Positions 1 to 4,891 of a DNA stretch of 6,355 nt are shown here, piece by piece (within the stretch, counting starts at the first letter, position 1; the number at the start of each line of letters is the position of its first letter). The notes under the pieces are model-generated. The model was given only the letters and a program-made list of their open reading frames with translations, was not told the DNA's origin and searched no databases. The position numbers and the translations under genes are program-made. The DNA is from Bacteroidota bacterium (GTDB taxonomy: Bacteria > Zhuqueibacterota > JdFR-76 > DREG01), in assembly GCA_030624545.1 (NCBI GenBank), contig JAUXJX010000128.1, positions 1 to 6,355 of the forward strand, written 5' to 3'.

Positions 1-25
1 CGGCTAACTCGCATCTCCTAAATTA

Positions 26-54
26 TTGACTAATTCCTGTAAATACAGTATCTT
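26..54 (+). promoter_or_regulatory. Candidate sigma70-type promoter
   Basis: A -35 box TTGACT (26-31, five of six consensus bases) and a -10 box TATCTT (49-54, four of six) lie 17 bp apart, the optimal spacing. Transcription would begin near 61, exactly where a long hairpin starts. The spacer holds an inverted repeat, CTGTA-AA-TACAG (37-48), which could be an operator. The nearest gene downstream is the broken LRR gene at 272, so the promoter might serve that gene or a short structured RNA. It is inferred from boxes only. Confidence 0.35.
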
Positions 55-60
55 TCGAGG

Positions 61-109
61 TGTAACAGAACAGCTCAGAATAGCCAAAGTGAGCCGTTCG
101 AGTGTTACA
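61..109. repeat. Long imperfect inverted repeat (hairpin)
   Basis: The arms TGTAACA (61-67) and TGTTACA (103-109) pair over 7 bp. They continue as GAAC (68-71) with GTTC (96-99), after a 3-nt bulge at 100-102. A single a/c mismatch (72/95) follows, then GCTCA (73-77) pairs with TGAGC (90-94). That gives 16 base pairs with a 12-nt loop. The stem starts at the predicted start point of the 26-54 promoter. A weak hairpin and six T's follow at about 110-135, so the segment could be a short structured transcript. The bulged shape also recalls integron attC sites, but the core boxes do not fit. The function is unknown. Confidence 0.45.
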
Positions 110-145
110 ACTATGGGCTAAAAGCAGTATTTTTTGTAGTGGTGA

Positions 146-184
146 TTTCAAAATTAATGGTTCGAAAACCGCCATATGCGCCCA
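146..184 (+). repeat. Direct repeat, left copy (39 bp)
   Basis: This copy matches 716-754 at 34 of 39 positions without gaps, at an offset of exactly 570 bp; four of the five differences are transitions. Read on the minus strand, both copies encode a similar string around EPLxLK. However, the differences fall at all codon positions, so a non-coding repeat is likelier than a conserved peptide. The two copies bracket the LRR pseudogene. An imperfect 10-bp stem (185-194 with 216-226) begins right after this copy. Confidence 0.7.
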
Positions 185-226
185 GGCCTTCGATACGTTT
201 GGGCTCTTGAGGGCAATCGAAGCGCC
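185..226. repeat. Imperfect inverted repeat beside left direct repeat
   Basis: CTTCGAT (188-194) pairs with ATCGAAG (216-222), and GGC (185-187) pairs with GCC (224-226), with one bulged base at 223. The loop is 21 nt. It directly abuts the left 39-bp direct repeat. No T-tract follows, so it is not a terminator. It may be the structured edge of a repeat element, but its role is unknown. Confidence 0.4.
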
Positions 227-271
227 GTATAACAATGGGTTGAACCGGAGTGCTCAAAATTGGAGGACGAA

Positions 272-618
272 ATGAAGACTATACTCTGGATTTTTGCATT
301 TTTTGTCGTTATAAGCCTGTCACTCTATCTGGCCTGCGCTGGAGATTCACCGGGTGAGGTGAGCGACCTGGGGCCGCTGTCCGCGCTCACAGGACTCCAA
401 TCGCTCCACCTTGGGAGTACGCAGGTGAGCGAGCTGGGGCCGTTATCCGCGCTCACAGGACTCCAATCGCTTGACCTTGGGAGTACGCGGGTGAGCGAGT
501 TGGGGCCGCTATCCGGTCTCACAGGACTCCAATCGCTCCACCTTGGGGTACGCAGGTGAGCGACGATAGCAGACCGAAACTGCAAAACGCGTTGCCTCAA
601 TGCGCCATTCATATTTGA
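272..618 (+). pseudogene. Small exported leucine-rich-repeat protein, frameshifted
   Basis: The chosen start is ATG 272, with GGAGG at 262-266 five bases upstream; a TTG at 260 is in frame but overlaps that site. Residues 1-25 form a signal peptide: K2, a hydrophobic core, then an ACA signal-peptidase-I-like site; the LAC is a poor lipobox. Three 22-residue LRR units follow (DNA 359-424, 425-490, 491-555; pattern VSxLGPLSxLTGLQSLxLGST). In the third unit GGGAGTACG has become GGGGTACG, a one-base loss that forces a stop at 557-559 (95 residues). Restoring the base continues the frame to TGA 616-618 (115 residues) and yields a tail around LQNALPQCAI, which resembles the C-terminal cap of bacterial LRR proteins. 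The cap shows that the longer frame is the ancestral one. A sequencing error could also explain the shift. LRR proteins of this kind bind other proteins; no partner is visible here. The only neighbours are repeats. Confidence 0.7.
359..555 (+). repeat. Three tandem 66-bp LRR-coding repeats
   Basis: The units are 359-424, 425-490 and 491-555; the last is 65 bp because of the frameshift. Units 1 and 2 differ at about six positions. Nine bases of a fourth unit (556-564) follow before the sequence diverges. The near-identity at DNA level suggests recent duplication or homogenisation by slippage or recombination, which is common in LRR genes. The same process could have caused the deletion. Confidence 0.9.
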
Positions 619-715
619 TTCTCAAGGTTCGAATAGCAAGAGGGCTGCCCTGGACAATGGGTAGCCTGGTCTTGGAGAATTTAGCACCCTTTTCAGAGTT
701 ATTCGCGATGGCGAA

Positions 716-754
716 TTTCAAAGTTAATGGTTCGTAAACCGTTATATACGCCCA
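716..754 (+). repeat. Direct repeat, right copy (39 bp)
   Basis: This is the second copy of the repeat at 146-184, with 34 of 39 identical bases. It lies about 100 bp after the restored end of the LRR gene. Like the left copy, it is followed at once by a short palindrome (CAATTG-TG-CAATTG, 755-768). The arrangement repeat-LRR gene-repeat suggests a repeat unit or decayed element rather than chance, but no recombinase or target duplication is visible. Confidence 0.7.
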
Positions 755-828
755 CAATTGTGCAATTGCGGATCATTCCTCCGGTTTTTTGACATTATGG
801 TAACATCTATGGTTTGTGATAAAAAAAC

Positions 829-857
829 TTGACATTACTACTAAATACATGTATATT
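829..857 (+). promoter_or_regulatory. Strong sigma70-type promoter
   Basis: The -35 box TTGACA (829-834) is a perfect match. The spacer is 17 bp and the -10 box is TATATT (852-857, five of six). The predicted start is near 864. A palindrome, ATACATGTAT (845-854), overlaps the spacer and the -10 box. A second inverted repeat begins at the start point, so both are placed where a repressor could act. The promoter faces the transglycosylase gene at 1079, which would then have a leader of about 215 nt. Confidence 0.6.
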
Positions 858-863
858 TGCCGC

Positions 864-895
864 ACTTTGCTCTATATAGAGTGAAGTTTTTTTTT
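864..895 (+). terminator. Intrinsic terminator-like hairpin with T9
   Basis: A ten-pair stem (864-873 with 878-887, two G-U pairs) carries an ATAT loop and ends in nine T's (887-895). By form it is a good Rho-independent terminator. It lies at the predicted start point of the 829-857 promoter. It may therefore stop read-through from the LRR side, act in attenuation, or serve as an operator-like palindrome (core CTCTATATAGAG, 870-881). The stem is A/U- and G-U-rich, so its strength is moderate. Confidence 0.6.
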
Positions 896-901
896 GTCTG
901 A

Positions 902-954
902 GAGCGAACCGCTGCGCTGATTGAAGAGGTTCGTCAATCAGGCTCATTTTTTTT
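902..954 (+). terminator. Second hairpin with T8; possible attenuator or sRNA end
   Basis: CTGATTGA (917-924) pairs with TCAATCAG (934-941) and GAGC (902-905) pairs with GCTC (942-945), leaving an 11-nt bulge (906-916). Eight T's follow at 947-954. In addition CGAACC (905-910) is complementary to GGTTCG (928-933), which lies in the hairpin loop. The RNA could thus form an H-type pseudoknot or an alternative fold. With the promoter at 829 this could end a small RNA of about 90 nt, or control entry into the transglycosylase gene. I recognise no known riboswitch class. Confidence 0.5.
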
Positions 955-1078
955 GCCCGGATATTGAGGATGAAAATTGTGTTTTACGACAATGGCAAAA
1001 ATTCAGTGAAACTATGAGAGCTTCCTTGCGTTTGATAATGAATGATTATTTGAAAAACAAATCTGGAAGGAGAAAGCA

Positions 1079-1783
1079 ATGAAACGAAAGAATACGAATC
1101 TGATTAGCCGCTACAGAAATATTCTGTTGGTGGGCGCCGTGTTCGTACTATTTATTTCGTTGGCAGGCTTTTCCATCAAATATTTGGAAATCGATCGCAA
1201 CCAGGAGAAGATTCGCAGTCTGGAGCACTCGTTGATGGATTTGAAGGCCGCCATGAACATCGATAGTGTACGGCAATTTCATATTCAAAAGATCATGGCT
1301 ATTATTGACCGCTATAACAGCGGTCTGCCATCGAACACAAAATATGAGATTGCTGATGAGATGTATCGGCTGAGTCAGAAATATACCAATCTTAATATCG
1401 ATTTGATCTGTGCAACCGTGACCCACGAAAGCGCTCTTTCCTGGGATCCCATGATCACATCCAAGGCAGGTGCAATGGGGTTGATGCAAATCATGCCCGT
1501 TACCGGCATATACCTTGCTGCCGAGGAAGGCATACCCTGGACGAGTGCGGAAGAAATCCTGTATGATCCAATCTACAGTCTTCGGCTGGGCGTGAGATAT
1601 CTGTCTACCTTCGCGGAAATCTATGGAATCGAGGGGGCCCTGGCGGCATACAATGGCGGTGAGCGGCGTGCCTCACTCTGGCTGGCCAGCAATAAGGCGC
1701 AGGGAATCTTATTTGAAGAGACCGAAAACTATATCCCCTCCATTTTGAAGTTTTACGAGGATTACCAGAAGCTGAGCATGTAA
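1079..1783 (+). CDS. Membrane-anchored lytic transglycosylase (SLT domain)
   Basis: A 234-residue protein likely to cleave the MurNAc-GlcNAc bond of peptidoglycan, giving 1,6-anhydro ends, on the outer face of the inner membrane. The start ATG has AAGGAG at 1067-1072, six bases upstream. Residues 1-14 are basic and 15-33 form one transmembrane anchor. Residues 37-60 look like a short coiled coil. The SLT (family 1) domain covers about 105-225. It has the catalytic glutamate in HESALSW (E117), GAMGLMQIMP (131-140), AAYNGG (189-194) and TENYIP (215-220), all hallmarks of the family. No substrate-binding LysM or SPOR domain is present. The gene is probably monocistronic: it has a long leader with hairpins upstream and a strong terminator at 1810-1848. 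The exact physiological role (wall turnover, or opening for secretion machines) cannot be told. Confidence 0.9.
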   Translation: MKRKNTNLISRYRNILLVGAVFVLFISLAGFSIKYLEIDRNQEKIRSLEHSLMDLKAAMNIDSVRQFHIQKIMAIIDRYNSGLPSNTKYEIADEMYRLSQKYTNLNIDLICATVTHESALSWDPMITSKAGAMGLMQIMPVTGIYLAAEEGIPWTSAEEILYDPIYSLRLGVRYLSTFAEIYGIEGALAAYNGGERRASLWLASNKAQGILFEETENYIPSILKFYEDYQKLSM

Positions 1784-1809
1784 TTCATCGAAAAAGTAGA
1801 CGAATGTTC

Positions 1810-1848
1810 AATGGCTGTCGGTTTGAATCGGCAGCCATTTTTGTTTTT
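1810..1848 (+). terminator. Rho-independent terminator after transglycosylase
   Basis: A stem of about 12 bp (1810-1821 with 1828-1839), including ATGGCTG/CAGCCAT, has a 6-nt loop and runs into T5-G-T5 (1838-1848). It lies 26 nt after the transglycosylase stop codon and separates that gene from tatC. It is a textbook intrinsic terminator. Confidence 0.9.
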
Positions 1849-1943
1849 GGGCCAAAACTCGGCTGGAGTTTCGTGTTGTTTTTGTTCGGCCCTATTCATA
1901 CATTTAACCCGTTTAACTAGGATAGCACAGAGATTCAGGCATA

Positions 1944-2705
1944 ATGTCTTCTACGGAATCCGACAAGAGTAGCAAAAAAGAGATGTCCTTTCTCGGGCAC
2001 CTTGAGGAACTGCGTTGGTGCCTCATTAAGAGCGCAGCTGCGATTGTGATCGGTATGCTGATCGCCTTTCCCTTTTCCGGCTATTTCATCGACGTGCTCA
2101 CCCTGCCCAGTGACCGACTGGCCAATGCCCCGAAGATGGTTTTTCTGAAACCGGCAGGAATGCTGATGGTGCGCATGGGAGTTTCAATTGCCGCAGGCAT
2201 CATCGTGGCCTTTCCCGTCGTCTTTTATCAAATATGGAGATTTGTTTCCCCGGCTCTTATCGCCACGGAGAAAAAAGTCATATGGCCCGTAATAATCTTT
2301 TCGACCTTTTGCTTTCTGTTGGGAATTAGCTTTGCCTACTTCGTGATGCTTCCTTTCATACTTCCTTTCTTGTATGCGTTAGGAACGGAAACTATAGAGC
2401 CTACGATTAACATAACTGAATACATCGGCTTCGCGGTGCAGATTATCATCGTCGCCGGATTAATATTCGAATTGCCCGTTGCTTCATATTTGTTAACCTA
2501 TCTTGGTCTGCTTGAGCCAAAATTTCTAAGGAAGTACCGCCGATACGCTATTATTATCATATTCATGATTGCAGCATTCATAACGCCACCGGACCCCGGG
2601 AGTCAAGTTCTCATGGCAGTTCCTCTTTTGCTTCTGTACGAAATCAGTATAGGCATTTCATATGCTGCATACAAAAGAAGACAAAAAAGAGAAAAGTTTG
2701 CATAG
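1944..2705 (+). CDS. tatC: Sec-independent protein translocase TatC
   Basis: TatC is the six-helix inner-membrane receptor that binds twin-arginine signal peptides of folded proteins and recruits TatA. This 253-residue protein has the usual length. The N-terminal FLGHLEELR motif (16-24) precedes helix 1. FYQIWRFVSPAL (94-105) with the conserved glutamate E109, FELPVA with E176, and TPPDPGSQ (214-221) match E. coli TatC positions around F94, E103, E170 and D211. The C-terminus is basic, as expected on the cytoplasmic side. The ATG start has only a weak AGG (1937-1939); an internal ATG at 1983 would shorten just the variable tail. A weak promoter-like pair (TTGTTT 1876-1881, TACATT 1899-1904) lies upstream. 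No tatA or tatB gene is in the window, so those must lie elsewhere. It appears to be the first gene of a five-gene run. Confidence 0.95.
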   Translation: MSSTESDKSSKKEMSFLGHLEELRWCLIKSAAAIVIGMLIAFPFSGYFIDVLTLPSDRLANAPKMVFLKPAGMLMVRMGVSIAAGIIVAFPVVFYQIWRFVSPALIATEKKVIWPVIIFSTFCFLLGISFAYFVMLPFILPFLYALGTETIEPTINITEYIGFAVQIIIVAGLIFELPVASYLLTYLGLLEPKFLRKYRRYAIIIIFMIAAFITPPDPGSQVLMAVPLLLLYEISIGISYAAYKRRQKREKFA

Positions 2706-2710
2706 GGGCC

Positions 2711-2732
2711 ATCAAAAAGGTTAGCTTTTGAT
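2711..2732 (+). other. Small hairpin between tatC and dcd
   Basis: ATCAAAA (2711-2717) and TTTTGAT (2726-2732) form a 7-bp A/T-rich stem in the 44-nt gap. No T-tract follows and the dcd ribosome binding site begins 8 nt later. It could be a weak mRNA processing or stability element. It is unlikely to terminate transcription. Confidence 0.25.
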
Positions 2733-2749
2733 CTTAAATTGGAGGAAGA

Positions 2750-3304
2750 ATGTCGATTAAGCCGGACACGTGGATAAAGAGACTTGCCCGGGAGAGCATG
2801 ATGATAGAGCCCTTCGAGGATAAGCAGGTCCGTGAAGGCGTAATCTCATTTGGAGTCTCTTCGTATGGATATGACATTCGAATTGCCGATGAATTCAAGA
2901 TATTCACAAATCTGAACAGTACCATGGTTGATCCCAAGCATTTCGATCCAAATTCATTGGTGGATTTTCGTGGCGAGATGTGCATTATCCCTCCCAACTC
3001 TTTCGCGCTCGGCAGGTCATTGGAATACTTTCGAATTCCTCCTAATGTCATGACCCTTTGCGTCGGTAAATCGACCTACGCGCGCTGTGGAATCATCACG
3101 AACGTTACCCCATTAGAACCGGCGTGGGAGGGCTTCGTTACTCTCGAAATCTCCAATACTACACCACTGCCTGCAAAAATATACGCCAACGAGGGTATCG
3201 CCCAGGTGCTGTTCTTTGAAAGCGACGAAGCCTGCGAGATGAGCTATTCGGACAAGAGAGGTAAATACCAGGCTCAAACCGGAGTGACCCTGCCCAAGGT
3301 GTGA
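2750..3304 (+). CDS. dcd: dCTP deaminase
   Basis: Dcd deaminates dCTP to dUTP in the cytosol, supplying dUMP for thymidylate synthesis. The 184-residue protein fits the family (E. coli 193). GKSTYARCG (106-114) corresponds to the E. coli GRSSLARLG segment, with S108 and R112 aligned to S111 and R115. The catalytic glutamate is E133 in TLEISN. The C-terminal KYQAQTG (172-178) closes over the nucleotide in the family. A few members (Dcd-Dut) also hydrolyse the triphosphate; I cannot exclude that from sequence. The start ATG has GGAGG at 2741-2745. The gene follows tatC by 44 nt, and its end contains the ribosome binding site (AAGGTG, 3296-3301) of the next gene, three bases on. Confidence 0.93.
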   Translation: MSIKPDTWIKRLARESMMIEPFEDKQVREGVISFGVSSYGYDIRIADEFKIFTNLNSTMVDPKHFDPNSLVDFRGEMCIIPPNSFALGRSLEYFRIPPNVMTLCVGKSTYARCGIITNVTPLEPAWEGFVTLEISNTTPLPAKIYANEGIAQVLFFESDEACEMSYSDKRGKYQAQTGVTLPKV

Positions 3305-3307
3305 AAT

Positions 3308-4189
3308 ATGGCCGAGGAATCCCACATAAAAGCCGACGGCGGCCTCGCTGATTTGCACATCCATACGGTCAATTCCGATGGCAGCTTTACGCCACTGGAG
3401 GTTGTGGAAAGGGCCGCTGCGGTGGGACTGAAAGCAATCGGTATCACGGATCACGACGCCATAGCCGGAATTCCCCTGGCTCAGAAAGCAGGGCAAGCCC
3501 ACAACCTTGAAGTAATTCCTGGAATCGAGCTAAGCAGCGTCGAAAATGACAATAGTATTCATATGCTTGGCTATTTCATTGAAATCGAAAATAAGAAGCT
3601 AAATAGTCTCCTCGAGTTGTTTTATGAAGAAAGAATTGGCCGGGCCCGAAGAATCACAGACAAATTGAGGAGGATGGGCATCGGGATTTCTTTCGAATCT
3701 GTTTGTCAGAAGGCGGAACCCGGGCCCATCGGTAGGCCGCATATCGCCCAAGCATTGCTTGAGGGTGGCTTCGTTCTATCTTACGAAGAAGCCTTTGTCA
3801 AATATTTAGCCACCGGAAGGCCGGCTTTCGAACCGAATTATCCCATTTCGCCCCAGGAAGCTATTCAGGTTATCCACGAGGCCGGCGGGATTTCTTTTAT
3901 CGCACATCCGGATTATGAAGTTCTCGATGGCCGGCTGGGAACGCTCATCAAATCCGGACTGGATGGAATCGAGATTCTTCATCCGAGATTCGGTGAGCCG
4001 ACGGTGAGGCGATTATATAATCTGGCAATCGAAAAGGGTCTGTTGGTGAGTGGCGGATCCGATTTTCACGGTGGTCGAGATGGCCTGAGCGGCATCGGCA
4101 AGCACACCGTCCCGTATCGCTTTGTCGAAGAGATGAAACAGAAAATGAAGGTGGCACAAACCTCCTCGACAATTCGAGGATCCAGCTAG
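3308..4189 (+). CDS. PHP-domain phosphoesterase, YciV/RNase AM-like
   Basis: A 293-residue PHP metalloenzyme. Metal ligands are visible in order: DLHIHT (H17, H19) and D24 in NSDGS, ITDHD (D48, H49), PGIELS (E74), H85, GRPH (142-145), IAHP (H200) and GGSDFHG (D252, H254). An insert domain at about 100-180 carries the GRPH motif. This arrangement and length match the YciV/TrpH family. Characterised members hydrolyse 3',5'-nucleoside bisphosphates such as pAp and trim 5' ends of RNA (RNase AM). The enzyme is cytosolic, with no signal peptide. The start ATG lies three bases after dcd, with AAGGTG inside the dcd end, implying translational coupling. Assignment to the family is firm; the exact substrate is inferred. 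Histidinol phosphatase is less likely, because these ligand contexts fit YciV better. Confidence 0.88.
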   Translation: MAEESHIKADGGLADLHIHTVNSDGSFTPLEVVERAAAVGLKAIGITDHDAIAGIPLAQKAGQAHNLEVIPGIELSSVENDNSIHMLGYFIEIENKKLNSLLELFYEERIGRARRITDKLRRMGIGISFESVCQKAEPGPIGRPHIAQALLEGGFVLSYEEAFVKYLATGRPAFEPNYPISPQEAIQVIHEAGGISFIAHPDYEVLDGRLGTLIKSGLDGIEILHPRFGEPTVRRLYNLAIEKGLLVSGGSDFHGGRDGLSGIGKHTVPYRFVEEMKQKMKVAQTSSTIRGSS

Positions 4190-4202
4190 ATGGGTTGATT
4201 GA

Positions 4203-4844
4203 GTGAAACGGATTGAAATAACACGGTTGGTCGTTACCCCTTTTGCCTCGAACTGCTATGTTGTGAGCGATACCTCCAGTGATCAAGCGATTGTCATCGA
4301 CCCTGGCGGCGACTTCGACCTAATCATTCATAACATTCAAAATCATAATCTGACTCCGACAAATATCTTATTGACACATGGTCATCTGGATCACATCATG
4401 GCCGTCTCAATGTTCAGCGAGCGCTTCGACCTACCTGTCTATGCACATCAGGAAGAGCGCCTAATAATAGAATCGGCGCCTCAACAGGCCCAGATGTTCG
4501 GCTTACCGCCCATACAAGTGCCGGCAGTAACCAATTGGTTCAAGGATGGGGACATTCTGACTCTAAACGGACTGTCCTTCAAAGTAATTCATACTCCTGG
4601 CCACTCGCCTGGTGGGAGTTGCTTTCTTTTGGAGAACGACATATTCGTCGGAGACACGCTGTTTGAAGCCTCGATTGGCAGGACGGATCTGCCGGGCGGA
4701 AATCATGAACAGCTAATCCGCTCTATTAGGACCAGGTTGTTTTGCCTCCCAGATGACCTGGTCGTTCATCCCGGCCATGGCGAGACCACCACACTGGATC
4801 AGGAGAAGAAATACAATCCCTTTCTACAAGGTCTCTCAGCATGA
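4203..4844 (+). CDS. Metallo-beta-lactamase-fold hydrolase, glyoxalase II-like
   Basis: A 213-residue hydrolase of the YcbL/GloC-like group, predicted to hydrolyse S-lactoylglutathione or another thioester in the cytosol. The five metal-binding motifs are complete: THGHLDH (58-64; H59, H61, D63, H64), HTPGHSPG (H134), GDTLF (D151) and HPGHGE (H192). It ends shortly after the fold and lacks the larger C-terminal domain of classical GloB enzymes, as type-II short glyoxalases do. The start is GTG 4203, immediately preceded by an in-frame stop (TGA 4200-4202), so no longer form is possible. The ribosome binding site is poor. The gene follows the PHP gene by 13 nt. A role in nucleic-acid metabolism is conceivable from context, because other MBL enzymes are nucleases, but no beta-CASP domain is present. 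Confidence 0.87.
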   Translation: MKRIEITRLVVTPFASNCYVVSDTSSDQAIVIDPGGDFDLIIHNIQNHNLTPTNILLTHGHLDHIMAVSMFSERFDLPVYAHQEERLIIESAPQQAQMFGLPPIQVPAVTNWFKDGDILTLNGLSFKVIHTPGHSPGGSCFLLENDIFVGDTLFEASIGRTDLPGGNHEQLIRSIRTRLFCLPDDLVVHPGHGETTTLDQEKKYNPFLQGLSA

Positions 4845-4891
4845 GGTCGGAGCATAACAGAGCAGTCATCTGATGAGGTAATTTTTCAAGA

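Larger units (their letters stand above)
619..1078. other. Structured intergenic region, no gene seen
   Basis: These 460 nt contain no credible coding frame. They hold the right copy of the 39-bp direct repeat (716-754) and a palindromic pair of CAATTG hexamers (755-760 and 763-768). They also hold two TTGACATTA repeats 40 bp apart (789-797 and 829-837), a strong promoter (829-857) and two hairpin/T-tract structures (864-895 and 902-954). The last part (955-1066) shows no clear signal beyond an ATAAT-5-ATTAT inverted repeat near 1035-1049. The region probably serves as the control region or long leader of the transglycosylase, or encodes a small RNA. Confidence 0.6.

Noticed and set aside
37..48. 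CTGTAAATACAG as a LexA/SOS box
   Set aside because: The arms CTGT and ACAG are four bases apart rather than the eight of the canonical LexA site, and no SOS gene follows.
61..247. Integron attC-like features: bulged hairpin at 61-109 and GTATAAC followed by GGGTTGAACC at 227-246
   Set aside because: The hairpin core boxes (TGTAACA/TGTTACA) do not satisfy RYYYAAC/GTTRRRY. The GTATAAC motif has no matching GTTATAC partner within normal attC distance. No integrase is present.
359..555. Tandem 66-bp repeats as a CRISPR-like array
   Set aside because: The units are contiguous, have no unique spacers, stay in frame and translate as 22-residue LRRs.
325..612. Minus-strand open frame of 95 codons opposite the LRR gene
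   Set aside because: It is a mirror of the repetitive LRR sequence, rich in repeated RWSDWSPVS-type strings, with no ribosome binding site or family features.
1033..1052. Fur-box-like GATAATGAATGATTAT upstream of the transglycosylase
   Set aside because: Only the first half resembles a Fur site; the inverted repeat ATAAT-5-ATTAT is short and easily found by chance in A/T-rich DNA.
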